Positions 13,101-28,100 of a stretch of DNA of 64,000 bases are shown piece by piece. The first letter of the stretch is position 1, and every line of letters starts with the position of its first letter. The notes beneath the pieces are model-generated. The model was not told where the DNA came from. It ran no database searches and was given only the letters and a program-made list of their open reading frames with translations. Source of the DNA: Mesaphorura yosii (Eukaryota > Arthropoda > Collembola > Poduromorpha > Tullbergiidae); contig WIXG01000038.1 in the NCBI GenBank assembly GCA_009869945.1, positions 186,001 through 250,000 of the forward strand, written 5' to 3'. A program made the position numbers and the translations under genes.

Positions 13101-16100
13101 CTGAAAATTTGCATTGTGATGAAACACTTTGATTAAGTTCATTTTGTACCGTTTTGATTTGAATCTGAATTTCGCCACACACTCACTTGGGATTTGTGAA
13201 ACTTGCGATACGGCCTGTTGGCGTTTAGTCAGTCATCCTCTCGAGTTTGAGTTTGATAAATGGAAGCTGGTGGCTGGTGGATGTGTATATTTTGGAGATG
13301 ATGCTGATGATGCTTAAAGTATTTCAAAATTGATGAGCGAAGCGTGTGCAGTGCAGTGCTGTGTATACAGAAAAATTAATGGAGCATGCATTTCTCGTCC
13401 GTCGCTCTCTGTCCTCTGCCTCCTCTGAACGGCAACTATGCTAATAAACTAGAAAAATCTATTTGGAAGTCACACACGGAATTTAAAGCGCCTGCTCTCC
13501 TGACTCGCTCGCTGTTTGTCTTTTACCATGTCATTTTGCATGCATCTGTGACACCATCCACTTTTTCTCATAATTAGACCAATGCACAAAGGGCTAAGAG
13601 AGAAAGCACGATCACACCAACACTAAGCGTAGCGTAGCGTTGATTTATAGTGCTCATCAGTCTGGTGCCATGAGACTCGGGAATCCCAACACGAGTGTGT
13701 AGATTTCTTGACTCATTTGGCGGACGGACTCTCGCATACAGATGAGTATTTAAATTAGTTTCATCAAAGTAAAGAGTGTAGTGCATGCATGTCTGATGTG
13801 TGTTTATTAATGCATTCATGCCTCGTTCGTTAAACTGAACGAAACGAAATTTAAATGCTTGCTCATGAATCGCATTCATCGCCATCGCCATTGCCACGTA
13901 AATTAAATGCCGATTTTGATCGGGCGATTCGGAGTTGATGGGAACCAGGAGGAATAGTCGCTCACTCTCTTCAATTGCCCATAAACCGTAAACACTTTAC
14001 TTTACGGAAATAAACGTCCGAAATCAACCAGCCTGTTTTGACTGCCTTGTGAACGTGCACGCGTATTTCGCAATGGAAAACTGGCAGGAAGGGCGGCTGG
14101 GATAAAATAATATTATGATGTGATGAAATTGTTGTTTAATGTGTTTTAAAAGGAGAAAGTGAGTCTGTGAAAGTCAGATACGAACTTTTCCCCCATTTTT
14201 GTGATATGAATAGGAAAAGCGACAGAGTGGGAACAGAGAAAAAAGTTAAAGTATAAAAATCTATAGACAGTTTAAATATTTGCATTGTGCCGATAATTTT
14301 CCTCTCGAAAAGGCTTTACTTTTAATGCTTCGAGTCTTTGGCTTCAATATGCATTCGATTCTAAGCGCCGAGGGTACGCACAACGTGAGTTTCTTTGGCG
14401 CAAAGTACTTAAGGGCGAAGTTGAAGGCGAGAACCGAGGCTAAAAAGCAAAAATATAATAGAATTTTCACATGTAGCACGCAGCACGTATTCTTGTATCA
14501 TAATAGCAAAAGCAAAGAATGGAAAAATGAGAAGAGAAAAGAAATCCCATGATGTATGGGACCTTTAATCTGTGTTTTACTCTTTCACATCCTGCAAGCT
14601 GCACTCTGCGCGGGCAAAAGTCTCTTCCCATAAGAGAACGCAGGAGTCATCAAAATCTTAACTCTTTCCTTTCTTGCCCTCATTCTTTACTCTTCAACTT
14701 GGAATTTATGGCTGCACCTTACACAATTCCCTTTTAACTAATTTCTCATCTCCCGTCTTCTTAATTTCTCTCCTCTCTACGGCCTTTATGTACTTTTGTT
14801 TTCTTCGTGCTCTCGCCCTATGCTTCCTTGCCTCAACGGTGCATGGGGTGCCCTAATTCGTGAGGAAAGGCTCGAACAAGGCAAAATTCATTTATGTCGC
14901 TATGAAAGCCTGCTTGTAATTTAGTAAGTCGAGCAAGTCTCAAGATTTGACACGGAAGCCATTCATTTTGCGTACAATGTGCAAATTTTTTCTCCTGTCT
15001 GAGAAGTTTACAAGGAGGCGAACTTTCCACTTGCGCTTTCTCTTTCCGCTTCCCATGACTTGATTAATTAGCATGCGTTGCACTTTCGTACGGCCGGAGC
15101 AGAATACAAACGACGATGCGGGTTTCGCGTCTGATTTTGACTTTATCTGTGGCGGTCATTTCCTCTCTACTCAGCTTTACTCTTACCTTTTCTCGGCTCG
15201 TCTTAAACGAAAAGCTGCGCTGAAGCACAGCACGAAACCACTGGGAAATTAAAATTGTATTGCGCGTTGACTTTAAAAAGGCTAGAGTAATAAGTCACAA
15301 TTCGGTGGTGGATGAAATCACAGTGGGAATTTGATTCCGAGTACTGAGAACCAGTTTGCATCGCTTCCTTTCCATTCCGAATTCCGTCCCTCCTGCAATG
15401 CGAATAGCGAATATGCGTTGCAGCATTCATTCCACGTCTCCCTCGCAGACGAAAGTAAATTGCATTGTGTCCGTGCTCCTCTCTCGCTCGATCTTTCCTT
15501 CCATTATCATTGTAATTTGTAAATTATCTTCGCTATTGTCTTGTGAGGCAGCAAAAGTGTAATTATTTATAGAGGCAAAGACCATAATAATAACAATGCG
15601 AATTTGCATATAGATTTCCAGTTGAGAACAAATTTTCATTTCCTTCACAGACCTTCTTCGTCTCCCTTTTCAGGCTGGAGAGAATCCGGCCTCCTGGTAT
15701 CTCTTTCGCTTGTTTTCGTCTAATGCATTTTGTCCACAACAAATGCTCACGAGTCAATGAATATCATCATCGCTACATTCACAAATGCATTATTCTGATT
15801 AATTTATACGCATCGAGCACACAATACGACCGTGCGGGTGTAATTTTGGGCCAGAATGAATAATTCTCTAGCAGTCTCTTCCTCATTCCAGCTCTTTCAG
15901 AGGGCATCAAAGGAATTTCATGCGCGGGATACAAAATATCTTCCATCAAACTCAGAGTGCAGTGCAAGGAAATCAAAAGCAAGGCCCGAATTTGCTTTCA
16001 GCACCAGCAGCCGCTTTCAGGGCTTCATCCAACAACTCCGAGTTACAAATGATCGCATTAATGATAGAATGAATCAAAAGTTTCGTGTATTTATTCCAGA

Positions 16101-19100
16101 ATGCCGTAATTGTGCACATTAGCAAGTTTTTACTACAGCGAAGCGTCTATTCAGAGTTCAAATTCCAGATCATCCAGAGTGCAAAACCTCGCGTTTGTTA
16201 TTTATTGGTCTCATTATCCGTTTCGTTGGATCAATGAACACATTTATCCCTTAAATTGAATTAAGCATTAGGCCAGCATTAGGTTTCTGAATTCTTTAAA
16301 AATTGTACCTCCTTTGGAACAAAATGCGTGCCTTTCTCTTATTGAGTACGAAATTAATGTTACATAAGTGAATTTAGAATTTGCATGTTCTGTGACACGT
16401 AAATTATTTGATCTCGTGCGTTCTTCGCATTTTCTAGCATTATTATCATTCGAGGTTGGAAATCCAGTTTCTTTGGGTTAAGTGATGTCTCTCCTGTCAA
16501 CCGCTTGCCTTGCTATCCATTGCCTTTGCTCTCTCCGTGTCCGTGTCCATACATTAGTGTCGTGCCTTTGTTGTTACGGATGGACTCGATGGACACAATG
16601 ATTGCTCGGGCTGAGGCCGGACAAATGGCATGATAGAGAAAGTCCCAAGTGATTTTTACGTGCAGAATAAATTATCAATCTCGGGTCATGACTCACGAAC
16701 CTCGAGTTCGAGCCACGACAATCAAGTCGAGTTTCGCCTGCCTTGTGCTCGTTCGGCGACAATGCACAATGTGACGAGCATTTTATCCACTGCAGAAGAG
16801 CCGAATGCACTTGTGATTACAATGCAGTGTTTACAACTGAAACTGTAGATGAAAAAGAATCGGATAGTAGTTTGAAATAGTCTTACTCGAAAAGACATGT
16901 GGCCCACCGCACGACTTGGCGGTCAGGCAGGTTGATTCGAAATGCGAAACTCAGGTTTTCAGTTTATATTAAAAACGAGTGAAACGTAAAAACCCGTTTA
17001 CTTTGCGCCAGTCTCAGTTTTGCTCTTGGAATTGTGCAACATAATTTTGTTATTACGATTCGTACATAAAAATTGCAAAGTGACATGAGTCCTGACAGAT
17101 TGCTACTTTGTTTATGATAATAATATATTGCTGTTGGGGGCACAACCTCACGCTTCGAGCCTCCGCTGTGCCGGCGAGAACTGAGAACGAGCATTTGTTT
17201 TTGCACTTGTTGTGCAACGGCGGCAGTATTTCTCTATTCCGAGTTATTAAATATGCATAAGGCCATTTTTTTGTCTCTTTCTCGTCTCTTTGTAATGTTG
17301 CTTGTCATGCTTTACTGCTGTCTTGTTACGTACGCTCGCACTTTGCGAACTGCGCGCGAATGGAAGAAAACTTTTGAAACAATAATACACGAGTGCGAGA
17401 CGACGAAAGGGATGAAGAAAAGTGGGCCTGCCTGCTGGCTGCCGTAATTTCTGGCTGTATTATATGCATATTACTGCTCGCTGAAATATGCATGGGCCAA
17501 ATGGCAACGGCGCGGAGGCCGGAGAAAGTTTCCTCGGAGTAATATAAATCGACCTACGTACTCAGGTGCCTACGTGCGCTGGGAATTAAAATAACAATGC
17601 AAGTGAACTGCAAGTGTAATTTCGGCTGCGCAGCAGAGTACAACTGCTACGCCACGCCATAAGGGATTGATTAGTTAATTCAACATGTTACTGAATTTGT
17701 TCTGGATGCTCCCGCACAGCACGAGACCGGTGCTTGCTTGGCGCAGCTCAGCGCAGATACAATCGTAAGAATATTATTATGGAATAAGACAAAATATTTA
17801 TCGTCGAATCGCTATCTCTGCGCCCGCTTTCTCCGTGGACATTTGCAGCAGTATAAATGCCATGCCACCACCACTAAATTGCACAACTTTACACTTAGAT
17901 TCTTCCTTAACTACTGCACATTTCAAAAGTTTTTAGATTTGCCCGCGTCTCGCGTTTCGTTTTGGAACACGAGCTGCTGCTCAAGACGCACAATACCTTG
18001 GCGGAATTTCTTCAACTTCAATTTTACATCAAGTTTAGCAAGTTATAAAAATACGGAATGCACAGCAACGCAGAAGAGAAGCTACTTTTTAAAGTTTCTT
18101 TATTTCATTTTACAATTTGTACCTTTCCTGCGTGGACTCGGACGGCTCCTCCAAAGTTGTGAATGAAAAGAAGCCAGCCAGGCAGCCGACCGGGGCAAAA
18201 GGAAAGGCAGAAGGAGAAACTTTTCCAGATCTTATTTGGCGAGCCTTTTCTTTTTATCTCTACCTCGCCGTCACTCATTCACAGCACAGCGTGGCGTAGA
18301 ACGTGCGTTCAATGTCGAAGGAAATGTCATGTGATAGGGGAATTTTTATTCTGTCATCCAACTTCATAATCCAATTTGCAGCTCGGGATGAGTTTAACGT
18401 CACATCTTGGTGCTACTGAAAGAAATGCACTCTATTCACAGCAGGCAAGCAAGCAAGTGGATTGAAGGAGGAAATGATGAGAATGTAATTTGGTTACTAT
18501 TCTCGTTCGCGATGATTTCCGTGAGCAGAATATTTATTGCAAGTGACGGAATTGCATCAAATTGGAATACACTGATTGCATCAATCGATTTAATTCACTT
18601 CGACAGCCTTATGAATGAATTCAAATTCGTACGGCCATGAAGAGGATAACGAATTTCTTCCCTTTCTGTGGAAAATGTGACAGTTTGTCTTTACTCGAAA
18701 AAAAACACCTGACCTTCCATTGTAAATGCTCAACCGCCAAATAGTACGACGAGAAAATGCTACATCGTGACATGTGACTGACTGAACTCAAAGTGCTTGG
18801 CGCTTGGCAGCGCTGTTTGGTTTGCGAGTTCGAGCTTGAAGTCTGAAGATGAGTAATGGAATTGCGGAAGGCGCGAGGAGGCGACTTGATTGAGCACTCG
18901 CAATATTGCATTGCCGCTGCTACCATCAATTGTGTTGTTGCTTTCGGCCGCCGGACTCCGTAAAAGCATTGCTCTGTAATTGTCAACGGGGAAGGAGCGT
19001 CTCACTCTCGGAAATTGTGCGGAGTATCAGCGAATTGCACGGCGACTGCGAGAAGTTAGGACGTTCAATGTTGACGGGTGCTACGACATTTGAGTCAACA

Positions 19101-22100
19101 TTCACACGACCGGCTTGCTTTCACAGCACAGCACTGAGTCGAGTCGGAGAGCCGATAATAATTGTACAAGGTAGAAAATACACCAATTTGATGGGACAGC
19201 GTGATAAACTCCCTTCGAATCGTATTACGGGTCGGCCGGGTTTTCCGCATTTCAGGAATTTATTTCGTATCGTTTTGCGTATTGTTTTCCTGCCTTTTCT
19301 TAATCGCGCGCTCGATTGCTCCTGCCTGCTCAGCGTCGAATTTCTGCCTGCACAGGCAGATGCAGAGTACGAGCGTGTGCGTAAACTGTTTAGGGATCTT
19401 TATTTATAAACTTCCAGCCCAGCAGTTCATAATTGCCACGGCTCGCACTTTGTTTGAAGGGAAAATTGCGATATATGAATATTAAGATGGCTATCTACTC
19501 CGGCGAACACAGCGCGAGCAGTGAACAGTGGGCAGCATTGCACAAGGCGGGCAGGCGGACTCTTGGACTCTTGTTGAAGCTAAAAATAACGAGCACGGTC
19601 GTAGTTTTGTTTCGCTGGATGTAAGGTGAATTCTCATTCTTCATTTCCAGGTCACATACATCGTCCGTCTGCTTTCTTTCACTTTTTTCAGCGTTTGACC
19701 GATATTTATTTCACAGCAACAAAACATATCATTTCTCTTCCTCACAATTTTATGCTGTTAATGCGTTTTATGCTACATTAGATGAAGGGAGGCGTGTTTT
19801 GCAACTATTGCTCGAGACACGCGAAAGGCGAGGGCCAGAAATCAAGTTACTGCTTTTTGTATGGTGCTTGGCAGAGGACAATGTATGCATTACGACGGCA
19901 TTAATAATAGCAATAGCTGCTCAGGGAGCATGAAGGCGAAAGGACATGTTGAATTATTAGTCACTCCAACTTCACGTCGCTCACAAACTATTGCTGTTGC
20001 ATTTACGACGCATGGAGTATGCACGCTTAATTGAGCATTTTTACACCACGAGGGCATTAGCGAGGCACGTTTGCGTTTGTGTTCAGCCAGTTCGTTTAAT
20101 GATCCCAAAATATACGTTTTCAGTCGGTCGTCGTCGTCGGATAGATTAAAATCAGGCGCGCGTATTTTTATACGCGCGCCCTAATGACGATTTGAATTCG
20201 ATTCTTGCCACGCTACCCGCCGGCCGTTGCTCGATACAAATTCCAAAATGCGCACGCGGAAGCCCGCGCTTTGTGTTTTTTACTTTACAATTTATTCGAT
20301 CATTCGAGCCATAAATTGAACATCATTATTACGGCAGCAGTTCTCAGTAGCAGGCGCGGCGCGGCAAGAACAAGTGGCAAGTGGTGGTGGTCATGTTCAT
20401 AACGATAACCGTTTTGTATTGCTTTGGCGATTGGCTCGTAGCTCGCTCTGGATAGGCCGGCCGGCCCGGAGTCAATAAACGCAGCCGGCAGTGATTTCTC
20501 CAGCTACAGTCGGCAAGAAGAATGGGGGAAAGGCCGATTGAAATAGAAATGATTTTTTATTTATTGCACATTATTGTGGTGTCCATGTGATACAGCAATT
20601 TATCATGCAATGTAAATACAGACCGCAAAGCAGAGCAGCAGCATTACGAAATGCGCCGTACATGTCGATTTTGTCATAATGTGATATGTGTTTTGTGTTA
20701 TGTTTATTGTTATTGCCGTTTCTCATTTGAAGAGCGTTCGATTTATCTTTTCGCCTGCACTGCCTTTTAAAATATAAATCTCAAATGTGCTCGTGCGAGC
20801 ACATTCTGTTGGCTCAGCGGCCACTAATCCCCGATATTAATGGCATGGCCCGAACCGGGTCTGTGCACAGGAACGTTTTAGTGACTTGATGACTTTCCTG
20901 TATTTATCTTTCCGCATGAACCGCCGCTGTGTCTCAATTTTTTAATGCACGTTCATTTCTGTGTATTAATCTATCATATTTCCACGACCACAGCCATTTT
21001 ATGACCCGTTGTTGTGTAATGTGAAATGTAATTTTGAAGACTCGGATATTACATTTATGGACGGTGGTGAAAGGGCGAATGATTTTTTTCATGCCTGTTC
21101 CACTTTCTCCGGTGCGAGTGATGCAGTCATAGCGTGCAATGGCGCAGGCATATAAATAGACGGAAGGTTGACCAGCAGCAGGATTCCTTTCAACATTTCG
21201 CGCTACACGTCAAGCCATCGTAAAAGCAAATGTGGCAGGTCGAATTGGAATCCGCTGTTTGAGGCCAAAGTCAAGAGTCAAGAATAGACGGAATTCTTTG
21301 GAAAGCTCGTCTAGAGAAGGACGAAAGACGAACTCGGAATTGGCTATTTTGAAAGGCAGAACAGCAGCAGTCGTCAAACTCACTCGGGGCAATAATACAA
21401 TAATGTGGTGTATTATTTCTTCCTCGACGAGCGGCGCTGCTTTGCAGGAGGCGAGCCTGCACGGGAAGCATTAATATTTCGCGTGTCTTTTGACCGTAAT
21501 GCATAAAAGTCATTGTAGTGGCAAAAAATTGTATAAAAATAAGAATTCGGGAGAAAAACAGATTTGCTTTCACTTTCTTTTTATTTTGGTCACCTGTAGT
21601 TTATACCTACTTATTTCTTCTTTATGCAGCCAGCTTCTGGGCGCCTGCCTGCCTTCCTGCCGCTTTCGTAGAATTGCCCGAACAAAATACACTGCGACTG
21701 CACTGCACGACGAGCGTCGCTCTCGAGATTCGTCATTCGTGTTTGTGTTCTCATGTTTGCAGGGAAGCGAAACGCGTGGCCCAGCAGCATGTCGATACAG
21801 AATTTAAATTTCTCGCTTTTTATTCGCCTGGATTTGAACCCAAAGTTGTTGGTGCGAGGAAACCTCAGAACGAGTCCAACTCCCTCCGCTTCACAGTTTA
21901 TGTTTTCTTCATTCAGCGTGCTACCTGCTTGCCCGCCTGCCTGCCTGCATGCGAGCCGTGATATATTACTCGTCGTGCATTATATATTGCACACATTGAA
22001 CGCCGTATTCGCCAAAATATGTATTTTTTATTATTCCTCATTTTTTATCGCATGGCAAAACATATTTAGCATCTTTCTCGGAAAATGGTCCTGCAACCGA

Positions 22101-25100
22101 GCGGCTGAGCTCCGTCTTTGTCGGTGAGGGCGCAGGCAGCGTTGGGTCAGTCACCTTGTCTCTCCTGACGTCCGAACCGGTGTCGCTTTCCGTGCAAAAT
22201 TTATGGCCACATTTAGCGGAGGTTTCGATAAACACGTCTTTCACGTATCACGTCTTCACGACCTTGTCAGTTGCATCGTATGTGCTTTGAAAATGTCGTA
22301 ATCTCTCACCTTCACTTGTAGCTCCGTTAATGGGCGGCCATTGTGTAGTGCAGTCTGGAAAGGCTAATTTCAGGCATTTGAGAATGAGTCGACTGAACCA
22401 GGCTATAAAAAGAATACATCCTTTCGGTATGCCCGAGTAATCTGTGGTATTTAGTGAAAAAGCAATAAAAATACATGGCTAGCAGTAAAAAATCATGTTG
22501 TAACAGTGTTGGCGAGATGTGTACGTTAAGATAAAGAAGTTTTACCACACACAAGAAGAAAACATGAAATGTTGTAAAATTATTATTACCGTTACAATCT
22601 TATATGACGACGTGTAATAAAATAGGAAAGTGCAAGCAAATATTTTTCGTCGGCTGCCCATTCCACGACTCAACTCCGGTGGAAGAAATCCAATCTCGCT
22701 GCTGCTGAGTCGAGGGCTGAGCGCCAGAGATGAAATAAGACATGAGTTATACCAAAGTCCAATAAAGGAATGCAGTGCAAGCATTTGCTGCTGCTGCTAC
22801 TTTGCGAAGAATTCTTACTCCTCGCCTTTGTCTTACCGAATTACATGAATGAATCCGAGCCAAGCGCAGCGCATTGCTTGGCTCAGGCGGAGAACGGGTT
22901 CTTTGTGATAGTTTGTGATAGTATTTTGGGAAGAGGAGCAAGAATAAGGAAGTTAGTAAGCCAAAGTGCAGCCTGCATAAAGTTTTGTTGTTGGGCGAAT
23001 GAAAGTCAGCTCAGAAAGTTGCAAAGACCGACCGACTGCTGCTACTCCCCTTTTGATGTCCGATAAAGGGCAAACTTGTGTAGGGCTTCTGCGGGAAGTT
23101 TATGTTTGTTCGCTGCTGTAGTTGCTGGATGGAGAAACGTGATTGTCAAGTTCTTATCTCGTCCGTTCGATAAGGAGGATAATCCTGAGACAATGGTCTT
23201 GTTAATTGGTGTTGGCTCATATGGTTTTACTTTTATGTTGTTGGATCACTGCCACTGGCCTTTCTCACTCGGCGCCCTGTGCATGAAAGCTCGATGAAAG
23301 CAGAAGCAGTAGCAAGCCATAATCCGGGTCTCATCTGGTGCGAGATAACTGAGCGGCATCTTCTCAGACGCCGTTTGCCCGTACCCATGCCCCTGCTCGT
23401 GAATATATGAATCTGTCCACGACCGGCTGTCAATCAATTACGATGCAGTTTGCATTCCTTCAGCCGGTTGTCGATTGTCGATCTCCTTCTCGCTCGCTTG
23501 ACTGTCGGTTGTCCGGGTGGAGGTTTAAATGTCTACGACAGTGCACATCAATCTTGTTTCCACAATTGCTGGAGTTGAAATTTATTGCTGGGATACTGGC
23601 TGACAAATTAAGAATGGTGCTGGTATCTGCGTACTTTCACACCAAGATATGGGGAAACTGTCACAAGGAACTTTCCAGATGAGCATGCAGACTGCTGCCG
23701 CTTCCAATTACAAAGTCTCCGACATAAAACCTTTTGTGGGTGTTCAAGCGTAGCGGCCTGTGACCGTGGCGCGGTTAATTAATATTTGTTCAGAGCAAAG
23801 CACAGCATGGCCCAGGAATTGATTCCTTGCTCAATCTGAGTCAGTCACCTCGACTAATTAATCTAAAATTGTTAAATCTAATTATGCTTGATTAGGCGCG
23901 AGCAAGAAGTGTGTATTCTGCTTGCCCACCTTGTGCCTCGCTCTCTTTTCATGAGCTTGGCGCACTCATCGTCGTCATTTTACAAGGCAAAAGGTAAAAT
24001 CAGAATTTGGCATGGTCTGACTTGATTTGGCTTGGCTTATTATTCTTGACTGCAAGCTCGCCCTCAATTTTGGCACGTGAGTCTCCAGATTCTTTGCTCC
24101 TATTGTTTTGGAATTGCGTGTTGCACGTACTTCTTTCATTAACCAGCGAATCTCACACCATGTCGACGTGAATGTTTGGAAAGTAGGTGAAGTTGTAATG
24201 TATTATTAAATGACATGTGGAATTGCGCCCGTTCCTTTTAGCCCGCACGCTTTGCTTCCTGATTAGGAGAAATGCAGTTTGTGTGGCGGAGTTCTGCAGT
24301 GTGTATATTTTTGGCTGCTGTTTCGTGCCAAGGCAGCAAAGTCAGTCAGCCCAGTACGCCGGATAGATAGACGCATAATCCACGGCTGGGTGAGAAGGGA
24401 CGTGATAGCTGGATAATACATTTTATTTAAGGAGCACAATGAAAATGTGAATATTAGATTCCGTCGAAAGAAGACTTCTCGTGCACCTTCACAACACGAA
24501 CAATACGACAGGTTAAGAAAATGCAGCCTCCTCGCTTTCTATTGTGTGTTTTCCATTTCGGGAGAAATAGGAAAAGCTCTTCAACTTGGGACTCGCAAAT
24601 CAGTCCTTCCCTTCCTTCATTCTATCTTTTTCCATTCTTTCTTCTTCATTCGTTCTTTGAGTCGAATTTACGGTCGGTCCTCACGGTTGGCGAAAACAGA
24701 AAGAAACGAGAATAAAGAATTCCAAGGGATCCCTTCTTCCCAGAGCGAAGCACAGCGACGCGGGAAATGCGTGTGCAGATCCAGAAAATCCAAATACGAG
24801 TTGCACACGCGTACATTTATTAAAATAGGAGATAATACTTGGCAAAAATAGTATAATATACTTGCTCATGCATACATTTGAATGACATTGCACAATAGAA
24901 TGCACAATAATAATAATACAACTCCATTTCAGCTCGCCGTATCTCTCCGAGTCAGCAGAATTCGGATGTTGAACATGCGAACGTTACAATAAGCCCAATC
25001 CATTCCTTTCGTGCTTCCGCGCACGCAGAATTATGCTTAATGCAATAATACGCGAAATATTATTCGCAGAGATAAAAGCCATAAACCTGGGAAAGCGAAA

Positions 25101-28100
25101 AAGTTCAAAACTTTGCAATTTCCTTTATGTTGCATTACGCATACTTAACTTTATCCAGCAATATTATTATCGTTCGGTAAGCAACAAATTTGACTTTGGC
25201 TGCAAGAGCGACCCAAATGCGGGCTGCGAGCGTGGCCATTATACGCTTGAGAGCAGGAAGTTAAGTACAAATCTGCTGCTGCTGCTGCTCCTGAGTGCGA
25301 ACTCAGCAGTGAAGGAAACCCAATTACGACTGTTTACTGGCGTGAATATTCGGAAATATTCGCACTCTAAATTCACGATCAGATCCCAGCACAGAAATCC
25401 GGCCGCTCGTCTGACACGGAGCCAGACGGAGGCGTTATTCAATTTGAGGATGTGTGGGCTGAACAGAAAAATCAGCAGGAAGCAGACAGCAGGCAGGAGC
25501 AGCGCACAAACTAACATGTAATAAAGTTTTGACAGTTGTGTTCCATATTTTGCTTCATATAAAGAGTAAAGTTGACAGGCGATTTGTTTCTCCTTCTTCG
25601 TCTACAAATTCGCATTTCGCAATATGCTGAGTTTCGTTACAGGAATGATTGAAGTGCTCCACATCATCGTTTCATGATGCATATCCACAAACACATAATT
25701 TCTTAATGAATCAAGCGTAGCCGGTGAGGCGAAGGAGGCTTGTCAGAAGAGCATGTTATTTTTATTTCTTAGTATGTCAAAACCAAGAGCAGAAGCGCGT
25801 GGAATCCGCCTCGTTTTCGCAACTTTTTGAGGAACAGGAACTTACAACACAAAATTTTGCTTTTTGTTCCAAAATCGAGACGGCGAGTCGCTTTCGAATT
25901 GACGCTTTGTGGAGGTATCGTGTGGAAAAAGTTCAAAGCGAAAAGAAAAACTAAAAATCGATGTTGATGGGGAACGGCAGGCAGAGAGAAAGCGAGAGAA
26001 AAATAGAGCTCTCCCTTAATGTATTTGATCGTCTCGGGACCAAACATGGAAATATACTTAAATGTGAGGCAGAAGCATTTGTACGAGAAGCGAAATATGT
26101 AACTCGAAGCTGCCGTGCCGCACCGTCGACACCGCCGCGCAGATACACAGCGAGCAAGATTAGTGAAAGACGTAATAGACTTTGAGATGCAGTTTCCGTG
26201 TGTTCCTGAGACTGAGACGACTTTCCTTCTTCCTTAGAAAACCCGAGCCTTCTCCCGTCGTCGTTCCCCGTAGCCAGAAACAGAAACCAGCATTCTGCAG
26301 ATCAGGGCCTCTTGCCTGGACAAAATACAATGCGATGCGATGTTTGAATAACACTGAAATCGCCGCACCGCCGATTCATTTCATTTCTGTAAACCTATTT
26401 TGGCTATTTACCAATCCAAGGTAGCAGTGCCCTGAATGCTTTCTTCCGCTCGCTATACGTATTGTAGAACGTGAAGCCGGGAGATAATATGCGGAATTCG
26501 ATTCCAATATCCGAGTATAGGAAGTGTACCTTTGAAAGTTTCTCGCCTTGCCAAAGGCAACGGCAAGAATGGACTTTTCTCCTTCACAAACTTGTTCTGC
26601 TCTGGCGAAGGAAATCTTCTGCACTTCATTCATCATTCCGCCTGCCCAAACGAGAAAGTTCAGCCGAGATTTTCCAGCGAGCTCGAGCGCGGCACTGCCG
26701 GGAAGCGTGCTTGAGTTGGCCGGCTTTCGTTGCTCTTTTCTATGATTGACACTGACTTCCCTTGAGCTCGTTTTCGCAGTGGAGTCAGACCTCAGAGTCA
26801 CAAAAGTCGCAGCAGAGTTCATAATTTGCAAGCCTCTCGAGTGGAAATTCACGAATTTGAAGCCGCGGGTCTCCGTCTTAAACGGTTGAAACTTGAATTG
26901 AAAAAATTACATGACAGATGAAAGCCCCTTGATGACTCGGTGTTCGGTGTTCTTGAGCGGAGAAATACAAAATGTCAAGTTAATTTTATTTGACAGAATT
27001 CAGCTGGGTATTCCTTCGGAGAGGAAGCAAAAAATAAAAGTTGTGTCGAAGGAGAGAAACTTTTACGCCCTTATTTACTCTCCTTTGATAACTCAACTTA
27101 TAAATGTCTGTTTGAAGTTTTGTGCCACACCAAAAAAGAAATCATAAAGACACGGGGCTACAAACCGAAGGGAGAACACGCGTGTTTCTGCTGCCTCAGA
27201 CACAAGTCTGAGTAAGCACCTGGAAATAATTTACGAGCCCGGTCGGCTTGCCTTTCGATTGCCCAGTTAGGTTCGGGAGAGTTGCGTGATTTCACGAATT
27301 TTGCAGCACTGCGACTGCGAAAACTTCGTGCTCTCATGTTCTCACGGAAACAAAGGACAATTTCCTTTTAGGTAGATTCCAAATGAAATTAATTGAAATA
27401 TTTGGAAATCGTGTTTTCTTTCCGGTTCCCAAAGTTTGATAATTAAAAGTGGGACTTGTAAGTAGTTGGAGAACGAGAAAGTAGTCACGGAGAGAGTCCC
27501 CTGAAAAATGAATGGATTGAATTCGCAAATGTATTTGTGAGCACGCGAGCACGCGGCCTTCAGAGTGAAAAGTCTGGATTTGGGGAACTCAAGCGAGCGA
27601 GTACATACAAAAAAAGAGAGCAGAAAAGTGCCGACTCATTCAAAAGTGCAGAGAAAGCACGAGATTTGGCTCGTTATGTTGTTATGCATGATATGAGTTG
27701 AGCCTTCCTCTTCCTGGAACGTGCTCAGCGCCTCCGATCCGCGATTTCTTCCTCCCTGTCTTGCCGAGCCTCGCCATATTATTTAAATGAGTTGAGTGAG
27801 CGAACCAAACAAAGTGTGTTATACACGAGTGTATTATGTGCAGGACCACGTATTGAGACACACACGCGGCGCGGCAAGAATGTAAGTCGAAATACATTAA
27901 GGGAAGGAAATGGTGTGTAAGATAAAAAATGAATGTTTGTCGATCGATGGATTGTTGGCTTCGAATCGAGGAAAAGACGCACGTACACTAAATGCATTTG
28001 CCGTCACCATTACGGCGACCAGAGCAGCGAGGGCATGTCGCATGTGTTGGCGCTCAACGAGTACGTGTGGCAGAGAACATTCACCAATGTAGTGTGAAGT

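Noticed and set aside
18906..19409. 167-codon ORF on the + strand in intron 1, Cys/Arg-rich start
   Set aside because: No recognisable family or repeat structure. Composition looks like translated noncoding DNA.
21151..21158. TATAAATA in intron 1, and similar words at 1630, 2772, 14251 and 22405
   Set aside because: TATA-like words are frequent in this AT-rich DNA, and none has a matching initiator, downstream first exon or other support.
25033..25521. 162-codon ORF on the + strand in intron 1
   Set aside because: No domain, no exon-like flanking splice sites and no credible codon bias. ORFs of this size are expected among many kilobases of intron.
26376..26852. 158-codon ORF on the minus strand in intron 1
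   Set aside because: No motif, no upstream promoter evidence and no conserved-looking block. Treated as chance.
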